64,000 bases of DNA. It comes from Streptomyces sp. CB00455 (GTDB lineage: Bacteria > Actinomycetota > Actinomycetes > Streptomycetales > Streptomycetaceae). Below, one piece after another: positions 44,991-54,750 of the stretch (position 1 is its first letter; every line of letters starts with the position of its first letter). Below the pieces are notes generated by a model that made no database searches, had not been told where the DNA came from, and saw only the letters and a list, made by a program, of their open reading frames with translations. A program made the position numbers and the translations under genes. The stretch lies in contig NZ_LIVQ01000001.1 in assembly GCF_001905445.1 (NCBI RefSeq), forward strand, positions 1,302,001-1,366,000. The letters are read 5' to 3'.

Positions 44991-45785
44991 ATGGCCACCA
45001 CGCTCGCCAAGGCTGCCGAGGGCACCGTAGCGGAGCGGACGCACGCCGCCCGCATCGAGCACGTCTCGAAGTCCTTCTCCGGCCCGGCCGGATCGCAGCT
45101 CGTCCTGGACGACATCAGCCTCGATGTCGCTCCCGGAGAGTTCGTCACCATCCTGGGCGCCTCGGGATGCGGCAAGTCCACGCTGCTGAACCTGGTCGCG
45201 GGCCTGGACGCGCCGACCGCGGGGTCCATCGAGACCCCCGGCGGCCGTCCCGCGCTCATGTTCCAGGAGCACGCCCTCTTCCCGTGGCTCACCGCGGGCA
45301 AGAACATCGAACTCGCCCTGCGGCTGCGCGGGGTGGCGAAGGCCGACCGCCGTGCCGAGGCCGAGCGGCTGCTCGACCTCGTCCGGCTCGGCGGCGCCCA
45401 CGGCAAGCGCGTGCACGAGCTGTCGGGCGGCATGCGCCAGCGCGTGGCCCTGGCCCGGGCACTCGCCCAGGACAGCCGGCTGCTGCTGATGGACGAGCCG
45501 TTCGCCGCGCTCGATGCCATCACCCGGGACGTGCTCCACGGCGAGCTCACCCGCATCTGGGCGGAGACGGGACTCTCCGTCCTCTTCGTCACCCACAACG
45601 TGCGCGAGGCCGTCCGCCTGGCCCAGCGCGTGGTCCTGCTCTCTTCCCGGCCCGGCCGCATCGCCGAGGAGTGGACCGTGGACATCCCGCAGCCGCGCCG
45701 CATCGAGGACGCGGACGTCGCGGAACTGTCCCTCGAGATCACCGAACACCTGCGTGGGGAGATCCGCCGCCATGGCCAGCACTGA
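44991..45785 (+). CDS. ABC importer ATP-binding subunit (SsuB-like)
   Basis: 264 residues from ATG 44991, with AGGAGGTGA 5 nt upstream. Walker A GASGCGKSTLLNLVAG, Q-loop FQEHALFPWL, signature LSGGMRQRVALARAL, Walker B LLLMDEPFAALD and the H-loop FVTHNVREAV are all intact. Sequence style matches SsuB/TauB ATPases. It powers uptake through the next gene's permease, with which it overlaps by 14 bp. Confidence 0.93.
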   Translation: MATTLAKAAEGTVAERTHAARIEHVSKSFSGPAGSQLVLDDISLDVAPGEFVTILGASGCGKSTLLNLVAGLDAPTAGSIETPGGRPALMFQEHALFPWLTAGKNIELALRLRGVAKADRRAEAERLLDLVRLGGAHGKRVHELSGGMRQRVALARALAQDSRLLLMDEPFAALDAITRDVLHGELTRIWAETGLSVLFVTHNVREAVRLAQRVVLLSSRPGRIAEEWTVDIPQPRRIEDADVAELSLEITEHLRGEIRRHGQH

Positions 45786-46674
45786 CACCACTCCCGAGGT
45801 CACCACCAAGGGCAGGGGCGAGGACCTGGCGGGCCTGGAGGCCGGCCTGGACGCCCTGGACGCAGTCCAGACCCACCGCACCCCGGTCCGGGAGGTCCTC
45901 ACCAAGAAGGTCCTGCCCCCGCTGCTGGCCGTCGGCCTCGTGCTGGTGGTGTGGCAGGTCCTCGTCGTCGCGAAGGTCACCGACGAGACCAAGCTGCCCG
46001 CCCTGTCCGCGGTGTGGGACAGCCTGTCCGCGATGTGGCTCAAGGGCACGCTGCTGGAAGTCATCTGGACCAGCGTGTCGCGCGGCCTCCTCGGCTTCCT
46101 GCTGGCCCTGGCCATCGGCACTCCGCTCGGGCTGCTCGTCGCCCGGGTGAAGTTCGTGCGGGCGGCCATCGGCCCGATCCTCCAGGGCCTCCAGTCCCTG
46201 CCGTCCGTCGCCTGGGTCCCCCCGGCGGTGCTCTGGTTCGGCCTGAACGACGCCATGATGTTCACGGTGATCCTGCTGGGCGCCGTCCCCTCCATCGCCA
46301 ACGGCCTCGTCTCCGGCATCGACCAGATCCCGCCGCTGTTCCTGCGGGCCGGCCGCACGCTCGGCGCCACCGGCCTGCGCGGTGCGCGGCACGTGGTCAT
46401 GCCGGCGGCGCTGCCGGGCTACCTGGCGGGCCTGAAGCAGGGCTGGGCCTTCTCCTGGCGCTCGCTGATGGCCGCCGAGATCATCGCCAGCTCCCCCGAC
46501 CTGGGCCTGGGCCTGGGCCAGTTGCTGGAGAACGGCCGCAACAACATCGACCTGCCGGGCGTGTTCCTCGCGATCATCCTGATCCTGGTCGTCGGCATCG
46601 CCATCGACCTGCTGATCTTCAGCCCCGTCGAGCGGTGGGTGCTGCGCAGCCGCGGCCTGCTGGTCAGCAGCTGA
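45772..46674 (+). CDS. ABC importer permease (SsuC-like)
   Basis: 300 residues from ATG 45772, overlapping the ATPase gene by 14 bp. A cytoplasmic N-terminal extension of about 45 residues precedes six membrane helices (VLPPLLAVGLVLVVWQVLVV; LLGFLLALAIGTPLGLLVA; GVFLAIILILVVGIAIDLL). The EAA-type loop is AGRTLGATGLRGARHVVMPA, which contacts the ATPase. It forms the channel of the sulfur importer. Confidence 0.93.
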   Translation: MASTDTTPEVTTKGRGEDLAGLEAGLDALDAVQTHRTPVREVLTKKVLPPLLAVGLVLVVWQVLVVAKVTDETKLPALSAVWDSLSAMWLKGTLLEVIWTSVSRGLLGFLLALAIGTPLGLLVARVKFVRAAIGPILQGLQSLPSVAWVPPAVLWFGLNDAMMFTVILLGAVPSIANGLVSGIDQIPPLFLRAGRTLGATGLRGARHVVMPAALPGYLAGLKQGWAFSWRSLMAAEIIASSPDLGLGLGQLLENGRNNIDLPGVFLAIILILVVGIAIDLLIFSPVERWVLRSRGLLVSS

Positions 46675-46679
46675 TCGCC

Positions 46680-47441
46680 GTGTCCCCCGCACCCGCCCTC
46701 CTGGTCATCGCCCACGGCAGCCGCGATCCGCGGCACGCGGCGACCGTGCACGCCCTCACCCGGCGCGCGCGGGAGCTGCGGCCCGGGCTGCGGGTGGAGA
46801 CGGCCTTCCTGGAATTCGACACCCCGTCCGTGGGGCAGGCCATGTCCTCGCTCTACCTGTCCGGCGTACGGGAGGTCGTGGCGCTCCCGCTCCTGCTGAC
46901 CCGCGCCTTCCACGCGAAGTCCGACGTCCCGGCGGCGCTGGCCGAGTCCGCTGCGCGGCTGCCGGGGCTGTCGGTGCGGGTGGCCGATGTGCTGGGGCCC
47001 TCCCCGCTGCTGGTCTCGGCGCTCGAACGGCGGCTGGCCGCGGCCGGCCTCGCCCCGGCGGACCGCGCCGGCACCGCGGTGGTGCTCGCGTCCGCCGGCT
47101 CCACCGACCCGGAGGCGATCGCGGTGATCGCGGGAATCGCACGCGAGTGGCGGCGCACCGGCTGGGGCGCCGTGCGGCCCGCCTTCGCCTCCGCCGCTCT
47201 GCCGCGTACGCAGGACGCCGTACGGGCCCTGCGCGGCGAGGGCTTCGCGCGGGTGGCGGTCGCTCCGTACGTCATCGCCCCCGGCCGGCTCCCGGACCGC
47301 ATCGCGGCCGGCGCCGAAGCCGCGGGGGCCGATGTGGTGGCGGGCGTGCTGGGGGACGCTCCGGAGCTGGCCCGCCTGTTGCTGCACCGCTACGACGCGG
47401 CCGCCCCGGCCCCGTCCGCCCGCCGGGCACTGACGGCCTGA
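46680..47441 (+). CDS. Sirohydrochlorin chelatase (CbiX/SirB-like)
   Basis: 253 residues from GTG 46680. It carries two CbiX-like halves. Metal-insertion histidines are expected at His12 (AHGSRDPRH) and His78 (TRAFHAKSD) in the first half; the second half repeats the fold (VVLASAGSTDPEAIA...). It probably inserts Fe(II) into sirohydrochlorin to give siroheme for the sulfite reductase at the head of the operon, closing the pathway. Cobalt insertion for B12 is the alternative. It is the last gene of the operon, 5 bp after the permease. Confidence 0.9.
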   Translation: MSPAPALLVIAHGSRDPRHAATVHALTRRARELRPGLRVETAFLEFDTPSVGQAMSSLYLSGVREVVALPLLLTRAFHAKSDVPAALAESAARLPGLSVRVADVLGPSPLLVSALERRLAAAGLAPADRAGTAVVLASAGSTDPEAIAVIAGIAREWRRTGWGAVRPAFASAALPRTQDAVRALRGEGFARVAVAPYVIAPGRLPDRIAAGAEAAGADVVAGVLGDAPELARLLLHRYDAAAPAPSARRALTA

Positions 47442-47572
47442 GGGCCTGGGGGCCTGAGGACGCGATGGCCTGGCAACCTGACGGATCAGCGGGTCCCGGG
47501 GGGGCTTCGACCGCCGCACGCCGGCGCGGCGCGATCCGGCGGCCCTCCCGAGGGCCGGGCAGCGGGTCGGGG

Positions 47573-48574
47573 TCAGGATCTGGCCGTGGCCTCGTCCGCC
47601 AGCGCCGTCAGGTCCGCGATCGCCATCGCTCCCGGCGGCAGCGACTCCCGCGCGAAGATGTTGGCGGCGTGCCGCAGCACGTCGTTCACCGGCGTCGCCA
47701 CCCCGTGCAGCCGGCCCAGCAGACAGATCTCCCCGTTGAGGTAGTCCGCCTCCACCGAGCCGGTCCCCCGGGCCAGGCTCTGCCACGAGGAGCCGCCCCG
47801 GACCCCCGGGGGCGGCTCGGCCTTCCCGTCGCGCGCCGCGGCCTGCTCCGCCTCCGGGGTGTGGTCGATGCCCGCGGCCGCGAAGGCCGCCTTCGCCTCA
47901 CGGACGGCCCGCAGCAGCAGAGCGCCCTTGGCCGGGTCCGGCTCCGGGCCGGTCGTCGCCTGGATGGCGTTGCCCAGGTTGCCCAGCAGCTTCGCGTACT
48001 TCCAGCGCATCACGTCCCCGACCACGGGCGCCTCGAAGCCGGCCCCGGCCAGGTCCGCCGCGACGGCGGCGGCCAGCGCGTCCGTGCCGCCCGCCGCGCG
48101 GCCCAGGTGCAGGATGCCGGTCAGCGGCGCGCACAGCGCCTCGACCACGCCCGGCTCCAGGAAGGTGGCGGGCAGCCATACGCACACCCCGTAGACCCGC
48201 GCGAAGCGCCGCAGGGCCAGCCGCTCGCCCTCCACGCCGTTCTGCGCGCACAGTACCGGGAGCCGCTGCGCGGCCGTACCGCCGCCCGCGACCTCCGCGT
48301 CGCCCCACGCGTCCAGCGCGGCGATGGCGTCCTGGGTCTTCACGGCGAGCAGCAGGACGTCGTCCGGCCGCAGTTCGCCCAGCTCGGCCGGTCCGGTGAC
48401 CACGGGCAGCCGGTGCACCCGGGACCCACCGGCCGTCGTGAGCCGCAGGCCGTCCGCCCGCAGGGCCCGGGCGTGGTCCCCGCGGGCGACGAGGACGACC
48501 TCGCCGCCCGCCTCCGCGAGCCGTCCGCCGATGGTGGCGCCCACCGCGCCCGCGCCGATGATGATGTACCGCAT
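47573..48574 (-). CDS. 2-dehydropantoate 2-reductase-family protein (PanE-like)
   Basis: 333 residues from ATG 48574 (MRYIIIGAGAVGATIGGRLA), which places the NADPH Rossmann motif GAGAVGATIG at the very start as in PanE. Further features are LLLAVKTQDA, LCAQNGVEGE and KYAKLLGNLGNAIQA, the last containing the catalytic Lys/Asn pair of ketopantoate reductases. It may act in pantothenate synthesis or on a related 2-keto acid. An upstream in-frame extension to 48682 is rejected as not family-like. It is convergent with the sulfur operon. Confidence 0.87.
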   Translation of the reverse strand: MRYIIIGAGAVGATIGGRLAEAGGEVVLVARGDHARALRADGLRLTTAGGSRVHRLPVVTGPAELGELRPDDVLLLAVKTQDAIAALDAWGDAEVAGGGTAAQRLPVLCAQNGVEGERLALRRFARVYGVCVWLPATFLEPGVVEALCAPLTGILHLGRAAGGTDALAAAVAADLAGAGFEAPVVGDVMRWKYAKLLGNLGNAIQATTGPEPDPAKGALLLRAVREAKAAFAAAGIDHTPEAEQAAARDGKAEPPPGVRGGSSWQSLARGTGSVEADYLNGEICLLGRLHGVATPVNDVLRHAANIFARESLPPGAMAIADLTALADEATARS

Positions 48575-48617
48575 GCACCGAGCCTGGCACATCCGGCGCC
48601 CCGCGCCGTGGCCGGGG

Positions 48618-49196
48618 TCAGGACCGGGTGAGTTCGACGAGCTTGGCGACGGTGTTCCAGTTGCGGGTGGTCGCGTCGACACCCTTGACGACGGCCGGTC
48701 GGGCGAGGACCTCCGCCAGTTTGGAACGGCCGAGGCCGTCCGGGGCGTAGAGGTAGAGGACGCGGTCGCCCAGGCGGTACTCCTCGGGGAGGTAGGAGGG
48801 CCCGTCGAGGGCGGCGAAGCGTTCCGCGGGGGGCTGTTCGGAGAAGAACGTGACGTGGAGCTGTCTGCCCTCCAGTTCGGCCGCCGGGAAGGGGCAGGCC
48901 GCCGCGACCGCGCTCAGGTAGGCGCCGTCGAGCACCAGGCACGCCACCCGGAAGCCGAAGTGGGCCTCGATGGCCGCCTCCAGTTCCCGGGCGAGCGCCC
49001 GCGGGTCGCTCCTCGTACTGCTGAAGACGGCGTTGCCGCTCTGGAGGTGGGTCCGCACCTCTGCGTGGCCCAGTCCTTCCAGCACGGTGCGCAGTTCGGC
49101 CATCGGGACCTTCTTGTGGCCGCCGACGTTGATGCCGCGCAGCAGGGCCGCGTACCGCCGCGTCGCGGCTTTGCCGGTCACTTCCTTCTTGGTCAT
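48618..49196 (-). CDS. DUF1697-family protein
   Basis: 192 residues. It has the DUF1697 signature near the start ([46 protein letters not shown]) and a conserved C-terminus with [12 protein letters not shown]. The biochemical role is unknown. Its ATG overlaps the stop of the glycosyltransferase gene as ATGA, so the two are translationally coupled. AAGGTG lies upstream. Confidence 0.9.
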   Translation of the reverse strand: MTKKEVTGKAATRRYAALLRGINVGGHKKVPMAELRTVLEGLGHAEVRTHLQSGNAVFSSTRSDPRALARELEAAIEAHFGFRVACLVLDGAYLSAVAAACPFPAAELEGRQLHVTFFSEQPPAERFAALDGPSYLPEEYRLGDRVLYLYAPDGLGRSKLAEVLARPAVVKGVDATTRNWNTVAKLVELTRS

Positions 49197-50422
49197 GGGC
49201 GCACCTTAGGCAGTGCCTGTGACAGTTCGGCTTCGACGAGGTCGGCGGCCTGCCGTGTGCCGCCCTCGGCGGCCAGGCGCTCGCGCAGTTCCCGGCACCG
49301 GGCCGCGACCGCGGGATCGGCGACCAGGGCGAGGACGGCCTCCCGCAGGGTGGTGGCGTTCGCGGTGTCCATGGGCAGGTGCCGGGCCACGCCGAGGGAG
49401 GCCAGCATGTCGGCGTTGCCGAACTGGTCGGCGGCCTGGGGGACGGCCACCATCGGGGTGGCGGTGGCCAGGCCCTCCTGGCTGCCGCCGGCGCCGGCGT
49501 GGGTGATGAAGGCGTCGGCCTGGCGCAGGACGTCCAGTTGGGGAACCCAGCGGTGGACCTCGACGTTGCCGGGGACCGGGCCGAGGTCGGCCTCGTCGGT
49601 GAACCTGCCGATCTGCAGGACGACGTACCAGTCGGGCAGGTTTCCGAAGGCCTCGACGCAGGCGCGGTAGAAGGCGGGCTGCTTGGTGAAGGTGGAGCCG
49701 AGCGAGACCAGCAGGATCTTCCTGCCCTCGGCGGCGGGCGGCCGCCGCCAGGTGCCCTGGGTGGCACTGCGGTCGCCCTGGCAGGCGCCGACGAAGGTGT
49801 GGACGGTGCGGTCGACGCGGTCGGCGTGCGGCTGGAGGGCGCTGGGGATCAGGACGATGCTGCGGCGCGGCCGGCCCTGGAAGCGCCCCACGTCCTCGCT
49901 GAGGCCGTTCTCGGCGAGCCACGCGGCGAATGCGGCGTAGTACGCCCGGCCGCGCTCGGTGGCCTTCACCGGGGCGGTCATCGCCTCGCCCACCTCCTCC
50001 TCGTACCCCTCCCAGGCGACCAGGTTCGGGGAGAGGGAGACCGCGGGGACGCCCCAGCGGTGGGCGAGCACGGGTGCCGGGTAGGAGGTGATGTCGTGCA
50101 GGACGAGGTCGGGTTCGTCTCCCGCGAAGGCGGCGGCGAGCTGCGGGAGCGCCTGGACGGCGTCGGTCAGGAAGAGCTCCAGGTGGTCGATGAGCTCGGT
50201 TCCCCAGGCGTCCGGGTCGTCGTCGGTGGGGAGGATGGAGGTGTAGGTCACCGGGGTGGCGCCGGTCTGCGCGACCCGCTCGGCGAAGGAGGCGGGGACG
50301 GCGTAGCTGACGCGGTGGCCCCGGGCCACGAGTTCCCGGATCACCTCGATGCTCGGGATCACGTGCCCGTGGGCGGCGATGGAGAACATGGCGATGTGGG
50401 CGGGTTCGGCTGAGGTGGTCAT
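49193..50422 (-). CDS. Macrolide-type UDP-glycosyltransferase (GT1, MGT-like)
   Basis: 409 residues. GT-B fold with the N-terminal [20 protein letters not shown], where a His is the usual catalytic base, and the C-terminal nucleotide-sugar site [20 protein letters not shown] with [20 protein letters not shown]. The family inactivates macrolides by glucosylation (MgtA/OleD-like) or decorates natural products. No biosynthetic cluster is near, so detoxification is more likely than biosynthesis. The palindromic operator 17 bp upstream of the start suggests control by a TetR-type repressor. Coupled to DUF1697. Confidence 0.88.
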   Translation of the reverse strand: MTTSAEPAHIAMFSIAAHGHVIPSIEVIRELVARGHRVSYAVPASFAERVAQTGATPVTYTSILPTDDDPDAWGTELIDHLELFLTDAVQALPQLAAAFAGDEPDLVLHDITSYPAPVLAHRWGVPAVSLSPNLVAWEGYEEEVGEAMTAPVKATERGRAYYAAFAAWLAENGLSEDVGRFQGRPRRSIVLIPSALQPHADRVDRTVHTFVGACQGDRSATQGTWRRPPAAEGRKILLVSLGSTFTKQPAFYRACVEAFGNLPDWYVVLQIGRFTDEADLGPVPGNVEVHRWVPQLDVLRQADAFITHAGAGGSQEGLATATPMVAVPQAADQFGNADMLASLGVARHLPMDTANATTLREAVLALVADPAVAARCRELRERLAAEGGTRQAADLVEAELSQALPKVRP

Positions 50423-50438
50423 GCCGCGACTCTAACGA

Positions 50439-50454
50439 GACGATACGTATCGTC
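50439..50454. promoter_or_regulatory. 16-bp perfect palindrome, candidate TetR-type operator
   Basis: GACGATACGTATCGTC is a perfect palindrome 17 bp upstream of the glycosyltransferase ATG. It lies in an unusually AT-rich spot for the window and is followed upstream by a T/C-rich run. Its size, symmetry and place over the likely promoter or transcript start fit a TetR/AcrR-type operator. No regulator gene is next to it. Confidence 0.75.
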
Positions 50455-50524
50455 GCAATCTTTTTTCCTTCGCGGGGCGCGACGCCCGCTGCCGGGCCCT
50501 GCCGGGCCCCTTGGGCCCCCGGGG

Positions 50525-51856
50525 CTACCTCTGGTACCGGGCAAGCACCCGGTTCCCGTCCCGCACCAGGCGTTCCTCCAGCTCCGCGAGGTCGATCGCC
50601 CCGCTGTAGTACTCCTGGAGAGCCGGGGTGGCGACCTTGTCCTTCCACTCCGGGTAGCCGCGCACCGAGGGGGCCGGAGCGGGGCGCAGTCCGGCCGCCA
50701 GGGCGGTGCCCGTGGACCAGCCGAGGTCGGGGGTGTGCAGGGCGGGGTCGGCCAGTGCCCGCGCACTGGTCGGCAGCATCCAGTCGCCGAGGGCCAGGCG
50801 GACCGTGTTGGCCGGGCTGAGCAGGAAGTCGAGGAAGGCGGCCGCCTCCTTCTTGTGGGGGCTGTCCCGGGCGATCGAGAGGGTCTGCGGGCTGACTCCC
50901 TGGACCAGGCCGTCCGTCCCCGCCGGGGGCGGCAGCACCTGCCACTCGAAACCGGGCGGCGCCTGCCGGGCGATCTGCTGGCGGTAGGAGAAGCCGAGCG
51001 GCACCATCGCGTACCGGCCGCCGAAGAAGCCGGGCAGGGTGTCGGACCCGCCCATCCCCAGGGTGGCCCTGGAGGCGCTGTGGTCGGTCCCGGTCATGGC
51101 CCGGACGGTGCCGGGTACGACGGCGTCGCCCTCGGCCCAGCGGATCACGGCCTTCCCGGCGGCGTCCCGGCGGAAGAGCCGGCCGCCCGCGGACAGTCCG
51201 AGGTTGAGGGTGGCGGAGACGGGGTCCTTCAGGGGCCAGGCCACCCCGTATCGGCCTTCGGTGGTGAGCTGCCGGGCCGCCGTACGGAACTCCTCCCAGC
51301 TCCAGGGGGCTTCGGAGGTGGGGATGCGGACCCCGGCGGCGCGCAGCAGCCCGGTGTTGGCCATCAGGACCCGCGGCTCCTGGAGGAAGGGGACCCCGTA
51401 CACCCCGCCCTCGGCCCCGAAGGTGACGGACTCCCAGGAGGCGGCCGGGATGTCGGCCCTGAGCCGGTCGGACAGCAGGGGCCGCAGGTCGGCGAGGTAG
51501 CCACCGTGGGCGAAGTCGGCGAGGTCGTCGGAGGCGTCGTGGATGACGTCGGGGGCTTCGCCGCCCTCGAAGGAGGTCAGCAGCTGGTCGTGGACGCTGC
51601 TCCAGCTGCCCTGGACGTACTCGACCCGGACCCGGGGGTGGCCCGCGTTCCACTCGGCGACCAGGGCCCTGTTGGCGTCGACGGACTCCTTCTGCCAGGC
51701 CAGGGACTGGAAGCGCAGCCGGACCACCCCGCCCGCGTCGCCGTCCGCGTCGCCGTCCGGTGCGCCGCAGCCGCCGAGCAGCCCGGCCAGCAGGGCGAGC
51801 AGGGCGGCGGCGGCCCGCCGCCGGCGTCGCGCGAGCACCAGGGCGGCCCGGCCCAT
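50525..51856 (-). CDS. Sugar ABC importer substrate-binding lipoprotein
   Basis: 443 residues from ATG 51856, overlapping the upstream permease stop as TGATG. Signal with lipobox ALLALLAGLLGGCGAPD, so the mature protein is a lipoprotein. The body is a family-1 extracellular solute-binding fold: LVAEWNAGHPRVRVEYVQGS, EGGEAPDVIHDASDDLADFA and AAAFLDFLLSPANTVRLALG. It binds a sugar or oligosaccharide, identity unknown. Last gene of the transporter operon. Confidence 0.9.
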   Translation of the reverse strand: MGRAALVLARRRRRAAAALLALLAGLLGGCGAPDGDADGDAGGVVRLRFQSLAWQKESVDANRALVAEWNAGHPRVRVEYVQGSWSSVHDQLLTSFEGGEAPDVIHDASDDLADFAHGGYLADLRPLLSDRLRADIPAASWESVTFGAEGGVYGVPFLQEPRVLMANTGLLRAAGVRIPTSEAPWSWEEFRTAARQLTTEGRYGVAWPLKDPVSATLNLGLSAGGRLFRRDAAGKAVIRWAEGDAVVPGTVRAMTGTDHSASRATLGMGGSDTLPGFFGGRYAMVPLGFSYRQQIARQAPPGFEWQVLPPPAGTDGLVQGVSPQTLSIARDSPHKKEAAAFLDFLLSPANTVRLALGDWMLPTSARALADPALHTPDLGWSTGTALAAGLRPAPAPSVRGYPEWKDKVATPALQEYYSGAIDLAELEERLVRDGNRVLARYQR

Positions 51857-52731
51857 CAGCTCTTCACCGCCCCGGCGAGCATCCCGCCGGCGATCCGCTT
51901 CTGGATGACCGAGAAGATCACCAGGGAGGGCAGGGTGGCGAGGAAGGCCGCGGCGGCGAGCGGACCGAGGTCGGCGGCCCCCTCCGCGCCGAGGAAGTGC
52001 GTCAGCACGACCGGCAGGGTCTGCTGCCGCGGGGTCTTGAGGAGGACCAGGGCGAAGAAGAACTCGTTCCAGGCGGTGATGAAGGCGAAGAGCGCGGTGG
52101 CGGCGATCCCGGGCGCCAGCAGGGGGGCCACCACGGACACGAGGGTCCGCAGCCGCCCTGCCCCGTCCATCGCCGCCGCCTCCTCCAGCTCCTGCGGGAC
52201 GGCCCGTACGAAGCCGGCCAGCATCCACAGCGCGAACGGCAGCGACCAGACCACATAGACCAGGACGAGGCCGGGCACGGAGTCGACCAGGCGCAGGTTC
52301 TTCAGCAGGAGGAACAGCGGGATGATCACCAGGACGAAGGGGAATGCCTGGCTGACCACGACCCAGCCGGTGGCGGCCGCAGCCGCCCTTCCGCGCCCGC
52401 GGGCGAGGACGAAGGCCGCCGGGAGGGCGAGGACGACCGTGATCGCCGCCGCGCACGCGGCGGCGGTCAGGCTGTTCAGCGCCGCCCCGAGCAGGGGTTG
52501 TTCGGCGAACGCCTGGCGGAAGTTGGCGATGGTGGGGTCCTTCGGGAGCCAGGTGGGGTGCAGGCTGCCGAGTTCGCGCGCCGGTTTGAAGGCGGTGGAG
52601 ACCAGCCACAGGAACGGGAACGCGAGGAAGACCAGGTAGCCGGCGAGCGCCGCGTACTGGGCGGCCCGTACGGACCGGGCGGACGGGGGACGGCCCCGGC
52701 TGCTCTCCCGTTCCCGCGCGGGGCCCCTCAT
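51856..52731 (-). CDS. Sugar ABC importer permease (MalG-like)
   Basis: 291 residues from ATG 52731, overlapping the upstream permease stop as ATGA. Six membrane helices, from YAALAGYLVFLAFPFLWLVS onward, with the EAA loop LEEAAAMDGAGRLRTLVSVV, typical of the MalG class. With the previous gene it forms the channel. The TGA shares a base with the binding protein start. Confidence 0.92.
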   Translation of the reverse strand: MRGPARERESSRGRPPSARSVRAAQYAALAGYLVFLAFPFLWLVSTAFKPARELGSLHPTWLPKDPTIANFRQAFAEQPLLGAALNSLTAAACAAAITVVLALPAAFVLARGRGRAAAAATGWVVVSQAFPFVLVIIPLFLLLKNLRLVDSVPGLVLVYVVWSLPFALWMLAGFVRAVPQELEEAAAMDGAGRLRTLVSVVAPLLAPGIAATALFAFITAWNEFFFALVLLKTPRQQTLPVVLTHFLGAEGAADLGPLAAAAFLATLPSLVIFSVIQKRIAGGMLAGAVKS

Positions 52732-53663
52732 GCCCCACCTCCCCCGAGCCGGCCGGCCAGGAACACGGCGAGGAGGACCGAGATCACCGCGACCATGACG
52801 CAGCCCATGGCGGCGGCGTACCCGAACTGGCCGTAGCGGAAGGCTTCCTCGTACGCGAAGAGCATGGGCAGCCGGGTGCGCCCGCCGGGCCCGCCGCTGG
52901 TCAGGACGTAGACCAGGGCGAAGGAGTTGAAGTTCCAGATGAAGTTCAGGGCCGAGACGGCCAGGGCGATCGGCCGGATCGCCGGCCAGGTCACCGTACG
53001 GAAGCGGCGCCAGGCCCCGGCGCCGTCGAGGGCGGCGGCCTCGTGCAGTTCGTGCGGGGTGTTCTGCAGCCCGGCGAGCAGGACGACCGTGGTCTGCGGC
53101 ATGCCCGCCCAGACGCCGACCACGACGACGGCGGGCAGGGCGGTGGCGAGGCCGCTCAGCCAGTCGGTGTCCCCGGCGAGCCCGAGGCCGGACAGGGTCT
53201 CGTTCAGGATCCCCGCGTCGGGGTGGTAGACGAGGCGCCACATGATGGCGACCACCACCTCGGGCATGGCCCAGGGGATGATCGCGAGCGAGCGGGCCAG
53301 CGGACGGAAGCGGAGGTTCTGGTCGAGCAGCAGGGCGAGCCCGAGGGCCAGCAGGAACTGCGGGACGGTGACGCCCAGCGCCCACACCAGGCCGATCCGG
53401 AAGGACTCCCCGAACAGCCGGTCGTGGAACAGGTCGTGGAAGTTGAGCAGGCCGGTCCACCGGGTGGGAACGGTCCGGCCGGACTGGGAATCGGTGAAGG
53501 CGAGCGCGATGCCGTAGAGCAGCGGACCGACGCTCAGCAGCAGGATCGGCAGCAGCGCCGGCAGCACCAGGAACCAGGCTCCGCGGCCGACCCGGCCGGC
53601 CCGCCCGCGCGCCGGAACCGGAAGCGGAGCCGGAGCCCCGCGGACCCTGACGGCTGAGGTCAC
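52728..53663 (-). CDS. Sugar ABC importer permease (MalF-like)
   Basis: 311 residues from GTG 53663 (VTSAVRVRGAPAP), selected because GGAGGGG lies 7 nt before it; GTG 53669 would sit directly on that site. Six membrane helices follow a short basic N-terminus, with the EAA loop HEAAALDGAGAWRRFRTVTW. First gene of the operon. No ATPase gene is present; in streptomycetes the shared ATPase MsiK usually energises such importers. Confidence 0.9.
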   Translation of the reverse strand: MTSAVRVRGAPAPLPVPARGRAGRVGRGAWFLVLPALLPILLLSVGPLLYGIALAFTDSQSGRTVPTRWTGLLNFHDLFHDRLFGESFRIGLVWALGVTVPQFLLALGLALLLDQNLRFRPLARSLAIIPWAMPEVVVAIMWRLVYHPDAGILNETLSGLGLAGDTDWLSGLATALPAVVVVGVWAGMPQTTVVLLAGLQNTPHELHEAAALDGAGAWRRFRTVTWPAIRPIALAVSALNFIWNFNSFALVYVLTSGGPGGRTRLPMLFAYEEAFRYGQFGYAAAMGCVMVAVISVLLAVFLAGRLGGGGA

Positions 53664-53795
53664 CTGCACCCCTCCCCGGCGGATCGTACGGACCCGTCCC
53701 GGTCATCGTGCGCAGGGCCCGGTGGCACGTCAAGGCACCGGGCGGCCGGGTGGGAGACTTGACGCATTCACGACGATCCGGATCCGGAGAACGAC

Positions 53796-54650
53796 ATGGA
53801 CGAGGCGCGGGCCAGGGACGTACTGGCGGCGGCCGGCCTGGGCGGCGGCGCCGAGCTGCTGACGCTGGGCGAGAACGCGGTCTTCACGGCCGGGGATCTG
53901 GTGGTGAAGGTGGGCCGCGCGGATCCCGCCCTGCTGGAGCGGGCCACGCGCGAACTGGCCGTCGCACGGTGGCTGGCGCAGGCCGGGGTGCCGGCCGTCC
54001 GCGCGGCGCAGCCGCAGCCGCGGCTGGTGGAGGGGCACCCGGTGACGGTGTGGCACCGGCTCCCGGACGCCGTGCGCCCGGCCCGGGCGGAGGACCTCGC
54101 GACGCTGCTGCGGTGCGTCCACGCCCTGCCCGAGCCGCCCTTCCCGCTCGGCGCGCGGGACCTGCTGGGCGGCGTCGAGCGCTGGCTCCGGATGGCCGGC
54201 GACGCGATCGACCCGGCGGACGCGGCGTACCTGCGGTCGCGACGCGACGCCTACGCCGGCGAAGTGGCCGCGCTCACCGCGTACCTGCCCCCGGGCCCGA
54301 TCCACGGCGACGCCCTGCCGCGCAACGTGCACGTCGGCCCGGACGGGCCGGTCCTGGTCGACCTGGAGACCGTCTCGGCCGACCTGCGCGAGCACGACCT
54401 GGTCGTGATGGCCCTCTCCCGCGACCGGTACGGCCTGTCCGCCGAGTCCTATGAGGCGTTCGTGACGGCGTACGGCTGGGACGTGCGCGAGTGGGAGGGC
54501 TGTGCGGTGCTGCGCGGGGCCCGGGAGACGGCCAGCTGCGCCTGGGTGTCGCAGCACGCCCCCACCAACCCGAAGGCCCTGGCCGAATTCCGCCGCCGGG
54601 TGAACTCCCTGCGCGACGACGCACCCGAGGTGCGCTGGCACCCGTTCTAG
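53796..54650 (+). CDS. Aminoglycoside phosphotransferase-family protein
   Basis: 284 residues; GGAGAACGAC precedes the ATG. A kinase-like fold with a reduced N-lobe (VFTAGDLVVKVGRADP, nucleotide-binding Lys), the Brenner motif IHGDALPRNVHV with His170, Asp172 and Asn177, and the metal-binding Asp189 in VLVDLETVSADL. Relatives phosphorylate small molecules, among them aminoglycosides, homoserine and choline. The substrate is unknown. Divergent from the sugar importer operon with about 130 bp between, so shared control is possible. Confidence 0.88.
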   Translation: MDEARARDVLAAAGLGGGAELLTLGENAVFTAGDLVVKVGRADPALLERATRELAVARWLAQAGVPAVRAAQPQPRLVEGHPVTVWHRLPDAVRPARAEDLATLLRCVHALPEPPFPLGARDLLGGVERWLRMAGDAIDPADAAYLRSRRDAYAGEVAALTAYLPPGPIHGDALPRNVHVGPDGPVLVDLETVSADLREHDLVVMALSRDRYGLSAESYEAFVTAYGWDVREWEGCAVLRGARETASCAWVSQHAPTNPKALAEFRRRVNSLRDDAPEVRWHPF

Positions 54651-54750
54651 AGGTCGCAGGTGCCGGGCGCGGGCCGGGCGGTGCGAGCCCGGCGCAGGCG
54701 GGCGCATGCAGGCGCGGGCGCGGGCACGGCGGCCGGGCCGAGTGTTCGCG

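Noticed and set aside
49193..50422. A macrolide biosynthetic or resistance cluster
   Set aside because: Only the glycosyltransferase and a DUF1697 gene are present. No polyketide, sugar or methyltransferase genes flank it.
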